A DNA stretch of 64,000 bases from Amycolatopsis tolypomycina (GTDB lineage Bacteria; Actinomycetota; Actinomycetes; Mycobacteriales; Pseudonocardiaceae), in NCBI RefSeq assembly GCF_900105945.1, contig NZ_FNSO01000004.1:1426001-1490000 (forward strand). The letters are read 5' to 3'. The notes beneath the pieces are model-generated. The model was not told the DNA's origin, made no database searches, and was given only the letters and a program-made list of their open reading frames with translations. This document shows, one piece after another, positions 13,568 through 22,595 of this stretch. Every line of letters starts with the position of its first letter. The stretch's first letter is position 1. Made by a program: the position numbers and the translations under genes.

Positions 13568-14368
13568 GTGGCGCGGGTGGGTTCCCGGCGGTTCGTCTTC
13601 GTCGACAACAAAGATCCCACCGCCCTGTTCGAAATGACGCTCGATCCTGGCGATCTCACGGTCGAGCGCATTCACCGGCGCCCGCTGGCCGGAGTGGGCA
13701 AGGGAATGCTGCGTGATCCCGAAGGCCTCGCCCGGGTCGACGTGGCCGGGGAAATCTTCCTCGTCGTCGGTTCTTCGCTGTGTGTCGTGGAGGGGAACCG
13801 GGTCTGCGACGGCCTCGTGCGCGTCCGGTACACCCCTGACGGCGCGCTGCCCGCCGAGCCGATGGCCGGGTTCCGGGACTGGCTGCTCGCCCGCGTGCCC
13901 GCGCTCGCCGCGGCCGGGCGGCGGGAACCGGACGACGGCGGGCTCAACGTGGAAGGCCTGGCCTGGGAACGGAACGCGTTGCTGTTCGGCCTCCGGGGAC
14001 CGGCGCGCCCGGGCCGTGTCACGCTGGTCCGCGTTCCGGCCGACGTCGGCGGACCGCGGTGGACGACCGCGTCGCTGGGGCCGCCGGAATCGATCGACCT
14101 GCGGCTGCCCGAGGCGGTGACCGCGGGGATCCGCGACATTTCCGGTCCCGCGCGGACCGGCGATTTCCTGCTCCTGCTCGGACGCTCGGCCGGCCACGGC
14201 GACACGCCGTTCCGGCTCGGCACGTGGAACCGCGCCGATGACCACGTCACGCTGCTCGACGTCGCCTTTCACCGGAGCGCGAAACCGGAGGGCGTCACGA
14301 CGTTCTCGAGCGGTGGCAGGCAGCGGATCCTGATCGTCGACGACGGCGGCGGTTACGCGGTTCTTTGA
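13568..14368 (+). CDS. DUF3616-type beta-propeller-like protein, N-terminus uncertain
   Basis: The 266 residues read from GTG 13568 contain repeated beta-blade-like units (RRFVFVDNKDP, FLVVGSSLCVVEGN, LNVEGLAWERNALLFGLRGPA, ILIVDDGGGYAVL) as in DUF3616 proteins of unknown function. Residues upstream in the same frame (FLSPERNGETPFNASG) look coding, but no ATG, GTG or TTG precedes them in frame. ATG 13501 opens in another frame (MAKVRPV), so a one-base frameshift near 13520 would restore a longer N-terminus. The gene ends directly against the convergent CotH gene with no gap. Confidence 0.7.
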   Translation: MARVGSRRFVFVDNKDPTALFEMTLDPGDLTVERIHRRPLAGVGKGMLRDPEGLARVDVAGEIFLVVGSSLCVVEGNRVCDGLVRVRYTPDGALPAEPMAGFRDWLLARVPALAAAGRREPDDGGLNVEGLAWERNALLFGLRGPARPGRVTLVRVPADVGGPRWTTASLGPPESIDLRLPEAVTAGIRDISGPARTGDFLLLLGRSAGHGDTPFRLGTWNRADDHVTLLDVAFHRSAKPEGVTTFSSGGRQRILIVDDGGGYAVL

Positions 14369-16018
14369 TCAGGAGAAATACAGCTTCGACGGGCTCGGCT
14401 CCTGGTGGACCCGGGGTTTTCCGGCCGCCGTGGGGTCCGTGCCGAAAGCGGCGCCGAGCCCGGTCCGCGTGCTCGTCAGCGTGAAGTGGCCGCTGAACCC
14501 GAATTCGTCGCCGACCGGGTCGATCGGCGTCACCGAGAACTCTTCGGCGGGGCCGGGCGGGTTCGCCCCGCGCGTGCACAGCAGTTCGTGGCCCTGGCCC
14601 GACTTCGTGGTGGTCGCGTGGAGGAGCCGGCCGGACGCCTTGCCGGCGACCGACTGCCCGCCGCCGAGCGGGGCGAAGCACCACAGGTCCGTGTCGTCGA
14701 CCTGCGCCGGGCGGAGCCGGTGGACGACCTCGGCGCCGCCGGGTTCGGCCGGGATGGTTTCGCTGCGGCTTTCGTGCAGGCACTCGTTCGTGACGTCGTC
14801 GCGGACGTACGCGCCCTCGGTGCCGGGCAGGCCGCCGCACAGGTAGCCGGCCGAGGTGGCGAGCCGCAGCTGCTTGCGCACGGCGGTGAGCTGGGCCGGC
14901 AGGTCGGGCACGCCGAGCCCGGCCAGCAGCGTGCCCATCGCGTCGAGCATCGGCTTCAGCACGTCCTGCTGGACGCGGTGGCCGAAGACGGTGTCGCGGT
15001 ACCGGCGGACCCGGTCGAGCACCTGCGCCCGCTGTCCGGCGTCGCCGCGCACGAGCTTGGCCAGCAGCCCGGCGGTGTCGAGCCGGAAGTGCCGGGCGGG
15101 CTGCAGCGTCTGGTCGAGACCCCACGGGATCAGCTTGAAGTCGATGTCGTCCACGCCCGGCCGGGCGACGGCGTCCACGTCGTTGTAGACGTAGGTGTTG
15201 TTGGTGTTGCGGGAGTAGCCGTCCCAGTGCTTGAGGAAGAACTCCATCGCGTAGATCCCGGCGAACTGGCCGAGGTCGAAGACCTCGCTCGCCCCGGCGA
15301 CACCGTGCGCGGCGATGTGGTCGACGGCGAACCGCAGGTCGGCCTTGTCGTCGAACTGCGAAAGGGACTCGACGCCGATGAACGGGACGCGGGCGGCCAC
15401 GAAGTCGTCCTTGTGCTCCAGTTCGTAGAGGTTGCCGTTCACGTGACCGAAGTTGCGCTCGAGGTAGCGGGGCATGATCGGCTCGACGTTCACGAAGACG
15501 CCGGGGCTGTTGACGCCGGCGACGCCCTGGCCGATCGGTGTGCCGTTCACCAGCACCCGGGCGTAATTGCCGCGGGAATGGGGGAGACCGGCGAGCGCGA
15601 ACAGTTTGTAGCCGAGCAGCTGCCGGACATAGGAGAGGTCCTGGACGGAGTTGTTGAGCGTCAGGTACCGCGACCCGATCAGCTCCCGGATCGGCGCCTT
15701 GTTCGCGTCGAGGAACTTCCCGAAGTCGATGTGCAGGCAGGGCTTGCCGCTGCTGATCGAACCGCAGAAGGACTTCTTCTTGATCCCGACGTCGGCGAAC
15801 TTCGCCCGCGCGGGGAACTTCGTCCCGGACAGCTCGACCGACGTCGCCTTCCGCCAGGTGTAACGGCTGCCGCCGGTCCAGTCGAAGTTGCACACCCCGC
15901 CGGCCGGCTGCTCGGTGCGCACCGCGTCCCAGTCGGCCTGCGGCATCGTGATATCGATCGTCAGCACATTGTCGACCGCGTAGAGGGAATCGAGCGCACG
16001 CTGCTCCTGGCTGCCCAT
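14369..16018 (-). CDS. CotH kinase family protein
   Basis: The 549-residue protein belongs to the CotH family of atypical protein kinases, first known from spore coats. It has the N-terminal LTIDITMPQADWDAVR, the central GKFLDANKAPIRELIGSRY, and the catalytic-like region FLKHWDGYSRNTNNTYVY followed by FKLIPWGLDQT. A C-terminal region of about 150 residues beyond the kinase is not recognised. No signal peptide is visible at this start. The gene stands alone; its stop abuts that of the DUF3616 gene, and about 400 bp separate it from the divergent sigma factor. Confidence 0.85.
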   Translation of the reverse strand: MGSQEQRALDSLYAVDNVLTIDITMPQADWDAVRTEQPAGGVCNFDWTGGSRYTWRKATSVELSGTKFPARAKFADVGIKKKSFCGSISSGKPCLHIDFGKFLDANKAPIRELIGSRYLTLNNSVQDLSYVRQLLGYKLFALAGLPHSRGNYARVLVNGTPIGQGVAGVNSPGVFVNVEPIMPRYLERNFGHVNGNLYELEHKDDFVAARVPFIGVESLSQFDDKADLRFAVDHIAAHGVAGASEVFDLGQFAGIYAMEFFLKHWDGYSRNTNNTYVYNDVDAVARPGVDDIDFKLIPWGLDQTLQPARHFRLDTAGLLAKLVRGDAGQRAQVLDRVRRYRDTVFGHRVQQDVLKPMLDAMGTLLAGLGVPDLPAQLTAVRKQLRLATSAGYLCGGLPGTEGAYVRDDVTNECLHESRSETIPAEPGGAEVVHRLRPAQVDDTDLWCFAPLGGGQSVAGKASGRLLHATTTKSGQGHELLCTRGANPPGPAEEFSVTPIDPVGDEFGFSGHFTLTSTRTGLGAAFGTDPTAAGKPRVHQEPSPSKLYFS

Positions 16019-16418
16019 CCGCCCAGTGTACGGCCGGATTTCGGCGGCGAGAAGGTGAAAGGAATTCTATCCGGGGTGGCTGTCTCACCCATTGCCGGTT
16101 CAACTGGTGGGGGAGTGCCGGAAATCGACTGATCCACACGAATGGGTGACACCGGCGTCGCGATTTCTGCCCGAATGACCCTGGCGAACCCGTTTCCCGG
16201 CGAGGAAGATTGCGGCGGGCGAGGAAGGCGGGTTGGGAATCAACCCGGAGCGAACCGACCGGGGAAGAAAGTCGCTGGTCCGGAAGGAATAGAGAATCGC
16301 GGCACCGACGTCGCACCGAATCCGTTCGTCCAGGACCGCCACGGTGCGCGCGTGCTCCGTCCTGGCGGACACCACCGCCGAAGCACACGCGGGCCGGGCG
16401 ATTCAGGAGGTGTTCCGG
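16019..16418. other. Divergent intergenic region between CotH and sigma-factor genes
   Basis: These 400 bases hold the promoters for two divergent genes. I see no convincing small gene, repeat or operator. The only clear element is an AGGAGG ribosome site at 16405-16410 for the sigma factor. Confidence 0.6.
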
Positions 16419-17021
16419 ATGAAAAGTGACGGACCGGCCGCTTCGGGGCCGCAACTGAGCCGGCACCGGCGGCTGGCGGAACTGGCCGGGTCCGCCCGGG
16501 CCGGTGACCGGGCCGCGCTGGACGAGCTGATCGTGACGCTGACCCCGATGCTCTGGCACGTGGCCAGGGCGCAGGGCCTCGATCGCGAGCTGGCGGCCGA
16601 CGTCGTGCAGACCACGTGGCTGAAGTTCCTGCGGTCGCTCGCCACCATCCACAACCCGGCGGCACTGACGGCATGGCTGGTGACGGTCACCCGGCGGGAG
16701 GCCTGGAAGGAGCGCCGCAAGCAGCTCAGCGAGCTGAGCGAGCCGGGCGACTTCTTCGAACAGCGCCTCACACCGGCCGAGCGCGCGGACACGGCCGTGC
16801 TCGACGACGACCGCCGCGACCGGCTGTGGACGGCGGTCGGCCGGCTGAGCCCGCGCTGCCAGCAGCTGCTGCGGATCGTGGCGTTCGCCGACCGCCCCTG
16901 CTACCGCGACGTCGGCCAGGCCCTCGGCATGCCGCAGGGAAGCATCGGGCCGGTGCGCGGCCGGTGTCTCGCCCGCCTGCGGGAGCTGCTGGAGACGGAG
17001 GCCGAGGGAGGGTGGCGGTGA
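16419..17021 (+). CDS. ECF-type RNA polymerase sigma factor
   Basis: The 200-residue protein has region 2 (LWHVARAQGLDRELAADVVQTTWLK split across helices, with the DVVQTTWL core) and region 4 (SPRCQQLLRIVAFA ... YRDVGQALGMPQGSIGPVRG, then a recognition helix ending CLARLRELL). Both DNA-binding regions are complete. ATG 16419 is chosen over an earlier in-frame codon because AGGAGG sits eight bases upstream. No obvious anti-sigma factor follows; a 64-codon reading frame overlaps its stop. Its regulon is unknown. Confidence 0.88.
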   Translation: MKSDGPAASGPQLSRHRRLAELAGSARAGDRAALDELIVTLTPMLWHVARAQGLDRELAADVVQTTWLKFLRSLATIHNPAALTAWLVTVTRREAWKERRKQLSELSEPGDFFEQRLTPAERADTAVLDDDRRDRLWTAVGRLSPRCQQLLRIVAFADRPCYRDVGQALGMPQGSIGPVRGRCLARLRELLETEAEGGWR

Positions 17022-17212
17022 CCGCCGACGGCCGGGCTCAGGCCGCCGCCCGGACGGCAGCTCCCGCCGGCTTGTTCCGGGCTCGGGCCGGCCGCAACCC
17101 CGCGTCGCCGGCCCGCTCGCCGCGGATCCGCCTCAGCCCACCCACCCGCAACCCCCGCGGCCCGGCTCCGAGAACCGGGCACAAGTCGGATGACGGCTTG
17201 AAGCTGCCTTGA
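17018..17212 (+). CDS. Possible 64-residue basic protein overlapping the sigma-factor stop
   Basis: A GTG at 17018 overlaps the sigma-factor TGA in the four-base style common here and opens a frame to 17212. The predicted product is rich in Arg, Ala and Pro, with no recognisable domain. It could be a small co-translated partner of the sigma factor or chance open frame in GC-rich DNA. Confidence 0.25.
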   Translation: MTADGRAQAAARTAAPAGLFRARAGRNPASPARSPRIRLSPPTRNPRGPAPRTGHKSDDGLKLP

Positions 17213-17233
17213 CCAAGGGGCAGACTCGCCCGC

Positions 17234-19039
17234 ATGCCCGCGCACAGGAGTCGCACCACGCTTGTCCTGGCCGTTGCCGCCGTGCTCACCGCCGGTGTTG
17301 CCGCGCCCGCCACCGCCGCCACGCCCACGCCGAAGTCGCCGGTCGCCGTCGGCTTCGGGGGTGCCGTGGCCAGCATCGACGCCGATGCCACCGCGATCGG
17401 CACCCGGGTGCTACGCGACGGCGGGAACGCCGTCGACGCGGCCGTCGCGGTCGCCGCCGCGCTCGGCGTCACCGACCCGTTCTCCGCCGGCATCGGCGGC
17501 GGCGGGTTCTTCGTCTACTACGACGCCAAGACCCGCCGCGTGCACACCCTCGACGGCCGCGAAACGGCGCCGAAGACCGCCGACGAGAACCTCTTCGTCG
17601 AAAACGGCAAGCCGCTCCCGTTCGCCGACGCCGTCACCAGCGGCTTGAGCGTCGGCGTGCCCGGCACGCCCGCGACCTGGGCCGAGGCGCTGCGCAAGTG
17701 GGGCACGCGGTCGCTGGCGAAGACGCTGAAGCCCGCGGAGCAGCTCGCGCGCGACGGCTTCGTCGTCGACCAGACGTTCCAGACGCAGATCGCGAACAAC
17801 GCCGCGCGGTTCTCGGCCTTCCCGTCGACGCGGTCGCTGTACCTGCCCGGCGGCGCGCCGCCCGCGCCCGGGACCGTCTTCAAGAACCCGGACTTGGCCG
17901 CCACGTACGCACAGCTCGAGCGCAAGGGCGTCGACGCGCTGTACAACGGCCCGATCGGCGCGGACATCGTCAAGACCGTGCAGAAACCGCCGGTCGACCC
18001 GGCTTCGACGCTGAACGTCCGGCCCGGCAAGCTGACCGCCGGCGACCTCGCCGCCTACGACGTGATCGAGCGCCGTCCGACCCACACGACGTACCAGGGA
18101 CTGGACGTCTACGGCATGCCGGCACCGTCGTCGGGCGGGCTGACGGTCGGCGAAGCGCTCAACATCCTCGAGAACTTCGACCTCAAGGGCGCGAGCAAGG
18201 CCGACTACCTGCAGTACTTCCTCGAGTCGACCCGCTTCGCCTTCGCCGACCGCAACCGCTGGATCGGCGACCCGGCGTTCGTCGACGTCCCGGCGCGCGA
18301 GCTGCTGAGCCAGCGGTTCGCCGACTCACGGGCGTGCCTGATCTCGAAGGACAAGGCGGCGACCAGCCCGGTGGCCCCGGCCGACCCGCGCCACCCGGCC
18401 TCGTGCACCGCGGGCGCGACGGCCGCGCCGACGCCGTACGAGGGGGAGAACACGACGCACCTGACGGTGGCGGACAAGTGGGGCAACGTCGTCGCGTACA
18501 CGTTGACGATCGAGCAGGAGGGTGGCAGCGGCATCGTGGTGCCGGGCCGCGGGTTCCTGCTGAACAACGAGCTGACGGACTTCTCGTTCACGCCGGTGAC
18601 GCCGGGCGTGCCCGACCCGAACCTGCCGGGCCCGGGCAAGCGCCCCCGTTCGTCGATGGCCCCGACGATCATCCTCGACCACGGCCGCCCGTTCTTCGCG
18701 ACGGGCTCGCCGGGCGGAGCATCGATCATCACGACGGTGCTCCAGGTGATCCTCGGCCGGGTGGATCGCGGCCTGTCCCTGGAGCAGGCGATCGCAGCCC
18801 CACGGGCATCCCAGCGCAACTCGGCGGCGGCCCAGGTGGAGCAGGCGTTCCTCGACCAGGACCAGGGAAAGCTGGTGGCGGACCTCAAGGCCCGAGGCCA
18901 GGGCTTCTCGACAGCCCCGGCGGAGATCGGCGCGGCAACGGGAGTGGAGCGCCTGCGCGACGGCCGCTGGCTGGCAGCGGCAGAACCGGTCCGGCGCGGC
19001 CAGGGCGCGGCCCAGGTGGTGTGGCCGGCGAACTGGTAG
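17234..19039 (+). CDS. ggt: Secreted gamma-glutamyltransferase/glutathione hydrolase
   Basis: The enzyme cleaves gamma-glutamyl bonds of glutathione and related peptides outside the cell and matures by self-cleavage. The 601-residue precursor begins with a signal peptide (basic MPAHRSR, hydrophobic LVLAVAAVLTAG, cleavage near ATAA). The large-subunit motif GGNAVDAAVA and the GIGGGGFF stretch follow. The autocatalytic Thr is the first Thr of NTTHLTVAD, residue about 407, and the oxyanion-loop region ends GSPGGASI. It stands alone, followed by a strong inverted repeat. Confidence 0.93.
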   Translation: MPAHRSRTTLVLAVAAVLTAGVAAPATAATPTPKSPVAVGFGGAVASIDADATAIGTRVLRDGGNAVDAAVAVAAALGVTDPFSAGIGGGGFFVYYDAKTRRVHTLDGRETAPKTADENLFVENGKPLPFADAVTSGLSVGVPGTPATWAEALRKWGTRSLAKTLKPAEQLARDGFVVDQTFQTQIANNAARFSAFPSTRSLYLPGGAPPAPGTVFKNPDLAATYAQLERKGVDALYNGPIGADIVKTVQKPPVDPASTLNVRPGKLTAGDLAAYDVIERRPTHTTYQGLDVYGMPAPSSGGLTVGEALNILENFDLKGASKADYLQYFLESTRFAFADRNRWIGDPAFVDVPARELLSQRFADSRACLISKDKAATSPVAPADPRHPASCTAGATAAPTPYEGENTTHLTVADKWGNVVAYTLTIEQEGGSGIVVPGRGFLLNNELTDFSFTPVTPGVPDPNLPGPGKRPRSSMAPTIILDHGRPFFATGSPGGASIITTVLQVILGRVDRGLSLEQAIAAPRASQRNSAAAQVEQAFLDQDQGKLVADLKARGQGFSTAPAEIGAATGVERLRDGRWLAAAEPVRRGQGAAQVVWPANW

Positions 19040-19054
19040 GTAGTTGAGGGCTGA

Positions 19055-19101
19055 CCTCACCGGGAACGTCGCGAGTGGTTCATTCGCGACGCCCGGTGAG
19101 G
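19055..19101. repeat. Long interrupted inverted repeat after ggt
   Basis: CCTCACCGGG and CGTCGCGA pair with TCGCGACG and CCCGGTGAGG around a nine-base loop, with a two-base bulge on the left arm. It begins 16 bases after the ggt stop, so it may act as its terminator, although no T-run is present. The arrangement resembles dispersed intergenic palindromes elsewhere in this window. Confidence 0.7.
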
Positions 19102-19586
19102 AGCGCCCCCGCCCCCGCCAGCCGGCGCCCGCACGCTCGAACCGGGCTCGGCCACACCCCCCTGCCGAACCGATACGCAGCCGCTTCAGCGACCGTCAGG
19201 CCGGGTCAAGGCACGCTTTCCCGCCTTGACGCGGTCTGACGGCCGTTGAACAATCGAGCGTTCGGGTCGGCGGGGGGAACCCCGGCAGGGCAGCTCAGCT
19301 GGGTTCCGGCAGGGCAGCCCCGGCAGGGCAGCCCCGGAAAGCCAAAACCACCCACCCGCCCCGGGGGCGCCCCCCGGGTCCAGCGTATCGCCGTAGCCCG
19401 ACACAAAACCGCGAAACCCAGCGTGATCGACCCGCTTGTCCCCATCACAACCACCCTGTGGACAACCCCACGCTGAGCTGCGGATCGGCACATCGGGGCA
19501 CTGGCGCGCCCGCCCGGAGGGCGCCTTCTAGACTCGGGCTCGATGTTCCAGCCACCTGAAACCCTGCTTCCGCCGGGAGTGGGCCG
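19102..19586. other. Gene-free region before fmt with short repeats
   Basis: No credible gene is seen in either strand. Three copies of CCGGCAGGGCAGC lie at 19282, 19306 and 19320. A weak solitary damage-promoter-like element (19382-19403, minus) and a GGGGGCGCCCCCCGGG palindrome just before it resemble the element near 22.5 kb. The fmt promoter must also lie here. Confidence 0.5.
19382..19403 (-). promoter_or_regulatory. Solitary damage-promoter-like element (diverged)
   Basis: Read on the minus strand it is TGTCGGGC, eight bases, then TACGCT, followed by a GGACCCGGGGGGCGCC stretch like that after the 22.5-kb and 42.6-kb elements. The last two bases of the first block differ from TGTCRGTG. 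It points away from fmt and has no gene in front of it for several hundred bases. Confidence 0.3.
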
Positions 19587-20513
19587 ATGAAGCTCGTCTT
19601 CGCCGGCACTCCCGACCCGGCGGTTCCCGCCCTGCGTGCCCTGCTCGATTCCGGGCGGCACGAGGTCGTCGCCGTCGTCACGCGCCCCGACGCGCAGGCC
19701 GGCCGCGGCCGCCGGGTCGTCCGCTCGCCCGTCGGGGCACTCGCCGACGAGCACGGCATCGAGGTCCTGACGCCCGCGCGTGCCGGTGATCCGGCCTTTC
19801 TCGCGCGCCTGGCCGAGCTCGCGCCCGATGCCTGCCCGGTCGTCGCCTACGGGGCGCTGCTGCCGCAGGCCGCCCTCGACATTCCGCGGCTGGGCTGGGT
19901 GAACCTGCACTTCTCGCTGCTGCCCGCGTGGCGGGGCGCCGCGCCCGTGCAGGCCGCGATCCGCGCCGGCGACGAGATCACCGGCGCCTCGACCTTCCGG
20001 ATCGTCAAGGAACTGGACGCCGGCCCGGTCTACGGCGTCGTCACCGAGGCGATCGGGGCCACCGACACCGCCGGCGCGCTGCTCGGGCGGCTCGCGGAGT
20101 CCGGGGCCAAGCTGCTGCTGTCCACCATGGACGGTCTGGCCGACGGCAGTCTCGTCGCGCGCGAACAGCCCGCCGAAGGCGTCAGCTACGCGCCGAAGGT
20201 GACCGTCGACGACGCGCGGGTGTCCTTCGCCGATCCGGCGTCGGCGGTCGACCGGCAGATCCGGTCGGTCAGCCCCGAACCGGGTGCCTGGGCGGAGTTC
20301 CGCGGGGAACGCTTCAAGCTCGGCCCGGTCACGGTGCTCGACGAACCCGGCCCGCCGCCGGGCGAGATCGTGGTCGAACGCAAACGGGTGCTGGTCGGGA
20401 CGGCGACGAAGCCGTTGCGGCTCGGCGAAGTCCAGGCACCCGGCAAGAAACGGATGGCGGCCACCGACTGGGCGCGCGGAACAAGGATCGACCAGGGAGA
20501 GCGCCTCCGGTGA
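19587..20513 (+). CDS. fmt: Methionyl-tRNA formyltransferase
   Basis: Fmt formylates initiator Met-tRNA. The 308-residue protein starts [19 protein letters not shown]. The catalytic Asn/His region reads [21 protein letters not shown], with [18 protein letters not shown] after it. The C-terminal OB-like domain ends in the [11 protein letters not shown] stretch. In related genomes def lies directly upstream, but here the upstream genes are unrelated. Its stop overlaps the rsmB start (GTGA). Confidence 0.95.
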   Translation: MKLVFAGTPDPAVPALRALLDSGRHEVVAVVTRPDAQAGRGRRVVRSPVGALADEHGIEVLTPARAGDPAFLARLAELAPDACPVVAYGALLPQAALDIPRLGWVNLHFSLLPAWRGAAPVQAAIRAGDEITGASTFRIVKELDAGPVYGVVTEAIGATDTAGALLGRLAESGAKLLLSTMDGLADGSLVAREQPAEGVSYAPKVTVDDARVSFADPASAVDRQIRSVSPEPGAWAEFRGERFKLGPVTVLDEPGPPPGEIVVERKRVLVGTATKPLRLGEVQAPGKKRMAATDWARGTRIDQGERLR

Positions 20514-21934
20514 ACGACCACAGGGAACGACGTCCGTCACGGCCGCAGCGGGGCCGCCCGGCACCGCGCAAGGAAGGGCCGCGCCGCCCGCCGGAGGTGG
20601 ATCCGGCCCGGCAGGCCGCGTTCGACGTCCTCGCCGCCGTCCGGACCAAGGACGCCTACGCCAACCTCGTCCTGCCGGACCTGCTGCGCGAGCGGCGGAT
20701 CACCGGCCGGGACGCCGCGCTGGCCACCGAGCTCGCGTACGGCGCGTCGCGGGCGCAGGGCATGCTCGACGCGATCATCGAGTCCTGCGCCGAGCGCCCG
20801 CTCAAGCAGACCGACCCGGCGGTGCTCGACGCGCTGCGCCTCGGCGTCTACCAGCTGCTGCGCACGCGCATCCCGGAGCACGCCGCGGTGACGTCCACAG
20901 TGGACCTCGTGCGCGCGGAAGCCGGTTCGTGGGCCACGGGTTTCGCGAACGCCATCATGCGCAAGGTGTCCGAAAAGGACGAAGCGGCGTGGCTCGACGA
21001 GCTGGCGCCGGACGAGGCGGCCGACCCGATCGGCGCCTACGCGCTGCGCACCGCGCACCCGCGCTGGATCGCCCGGTCCTTCGCCGAAGCGCTGGGCGAC
21101 AAGGGGGCCGGCCTCAAGGCCGCCCTGGAAGCCGACGACGCGCGCCCGGAGGTGCACCTCGTCGCCCGGCCCGGTGAGATCAGCGCCGACGAGCTCGCCG
21201 CGATCACCGGCGGCGACCCGGCGCCGTACTCCCCGTACGGCGTCCGCCTGCCCGCCGGCGCCGGCGACCCGGCCGACGCCGAACCGGTCCGCGAGCGCCT
21301 GGCGGCCGTCCAGGACGAGGGCAGCCAGCTGTGCGCGATCGCCGCGACGAAGGTGCCGCTCGACGGCTCCGACGAGCGCTGGCTCGACCTGTGCGCCGGC
21401 CCCGGCGGCAAGGCCGCGCTGCTCGGCGCGCTGGCCGCGTTGAGCGGGGCGACCGTCGACGCCGTGGAGAAGGCGCCGCACCGCGCGAAGCTCGTCGAGA
21501 AGGCCACGAGCGGGCTGCCGGTGAAGGTGCGCGTCGCCGACGGACGCGAGAGCGGCCTGGAGCCGGGCTACGACCGGATCCTCGTTGACGCGCCGTGCAG
21601 CGGACTCGGCGCGCTGCGGCGCCGGCCGGAGGCGCGCTGGCGCCGTCAGCCGTCCGACGTCGCGGACCTGACGAAGCTGCAGGGCGAGCTGATCACCGCC
21701 GCGTACGAGCTGCTGCGGCCCGGTGGCGCGCTGACCTACGTCGTCTGCTCGCCGCACCTGGCCGAGACCGAAGGCGTCTTCGCGGAGACGGCGCGGCGGC
21801 TGAAGGCCGAGGTGCTGGACGCGCGCGAGTTCTTCCCCGGCGTCCCGGAGCTCGGTGACGGGCCGTACGTCCAGCTGTGGCCGCACCGCCACGGCACGGA
21901 CGCGATGTTCTGCGCCGTGCTGCGCAAACCGTGA
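20510..21934 (+). CDS. rsmB: 16S rRNA (cytosine-5)-methyltransferase
   Basis: The protein methylates a cytosine of 16S rRNA (m5C967 in E. coli) using SAM. The 474 residues comprise a basic Pro/Arg-rich tail, an N-terminal NusB-like domain ([20 protein letters not shown]) and a Rossmann methyltransferase domain. Motifs include [10 protein letters not shown] for SAM and two catalytic cysteine motifs, [18 protein letters not shown] and [12 protein letters not shown]. It is co-translated with fmt, as in other actinobacteria. Confidence 0.94.
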   Translation: MNDHRERRPSRPQRGRPAPRKEGPRRPPEVDPARQAAFDVLAAVRTKDAYANLVLPDLLRERRITGRDAALATELAYGASRAQGMLDAIIESCAERPLKQTDPAVLDALRLGVYQLLRTRIPEHAAVTSTVDLVRAEAGSWATGFANAIMRKVSEKDEAAWLDELAPDEAADPIGAYALRTAHPRWIARSFAEALGDKGAGLKAALEADDARPEVHLVARPGEISADELAAITGGDPAPYSPYGVRLPAGAGDPADAEPVRERLAAVQDEGSQLCAIAATKVPLDGSDERWLDLCAGPGGKAALLGALAALSGATVDAVEKAPHRAKLVEKATSGLPVKVRVADGRESGLEPGYDRILVDAPCSGLGALRRRPEARWRRQPSDVADLTKLQGELITAAYELLRPGGALTYVVCSPHLAETEGVFAETARRLKAEVLDAREFFPGVPELGDGPYVQLWPHRHGTDAMFCAVLRKP

Positions 21935-21944
21935 TGGGCAAACC

Positions 21945-22442
21945 GTGAGGGACCTCGGGCTGGTCGCCGGCTCGTGCGGCGGGCTGGACGTCCGGTTCGC
22001 CGCCGAGCTGGCCCGCCCGGCCGCCGAGCGCGGCTGGCGCCCGGCGATCACGCTGACGCCGACGGCGCACCGCTGGCTGGAGGCCACCGGCGGGCTCGCC
22101 GAGGTGGCGGCGTGCACCGACCTGCCGGTCCGCAGCGCGTCCCGGCTGCCCGGCGAGCCGCGGCCGCACCCCGACCCGTCGGTGTTCCTGTTCGCGCCGG
22201 CGTCGGCGAACTCGGTCGCCAAGCTGGCGCTCGGCATCGCGGACAACCAGGCGCTGACGCTGCTGGGTGACGTGCTGGGCGCGCCGGGGATCACGATGGT
22301 GGTGGCGTACCAGATCCAGGACACCCGGGTGCACCACCCGGCGTGGCAGCGCCACCTCGACACCCTCGCGGGCGCCGGGGTGACCCTGCACCGCCTGGAC
22401 ATCCGGCGGCCGTGGACCGAGGTGCTGGACCTGCTGCCCTGA
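21945..22442 (+). CDS. Flavoprotein, phosphopantothenoylcysteine decarboxylase-like
   Basis: The 165-residue protein resembles the flavodoxin-like CoaC/EpiD family: LGLVAGSCGGLDVRFAAEL at the FMN site, and FLFAPASANSVAKLALGIAD, matching the family's substrate clamp and Asn motif. It lacks a CoaB domain, and a complete coaBC lies at 8.7 kb, so it probably acts on another substrate; EpiD-like peptide decarboxylation is one possibility. GTG 21945 follows the rsmB stop by ten bases. The gene sits where rpe would normally follow. Confidence 0.75.
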   Translation: MRDLGLVAGSCGGLDVRFAAELARPAAERGWRPAITLTPTAHRWLEATGGLAEVAACTDLPVRSASRLPGEPRPHPDPSVFLFAPASANSVAKLALGIADNQALTLLGDVLGAPGITMVVAYQIQDTRVHHPAWQRHLDTLAGAGVTLHRLDIRRPWTEVLDLLP

Positions 22443-22504
22443 GGCGGCTGCCGGGTGCTGGACCTGAGACCCGAGGCGGCTGCCGGGTGCTGGACCTGAG
22501 ACCC
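22441..22504. repeat. Two exact 32-bp direct repeats after the flavoprotein gene
   Basis: The 32-base unit starting GAGGCGGCTGCCGGGTGCTG occurs at 22441-22472 and 22473-22504 without a mismatch. It overlaps the last two bases of the flavoprotein stop, and its GTGCTGGACCTG echoes the gene's own final codons. A recent tandem duplication is the simplest reading. Confidence 0.85.
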
Positions 22505-22548
22505 GAGGCGTCAGGCCCGAGCGGCCGCGGGGGCGCCCCCCGGTTTCC

Positions 22549-22570
22549 ACTCTACCGGCGACCACCGACA
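22549..22570 (-). promoter_or_regulatory. Solitary damage-promoter-like element after the serine hydrolase gene
   Basis: On the minus strand TGTCGGTG, eight bases and TAGAGT match TGTCRGTG-N8-TAnnnT exactly. It lies 26 bases beyond the stop of the minus-strand hydrolase, points the same way and faces no gene. About 48 surrounding bases, including a GGGGGGCGCCCC stretch, are shared with the element at 42652-42673, so it is one copy of a dispersed element. Confidence 0.5.
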
Positions 22571-22595
22571 GTTTCCGCGCTGCCGCTGCCGCGAC

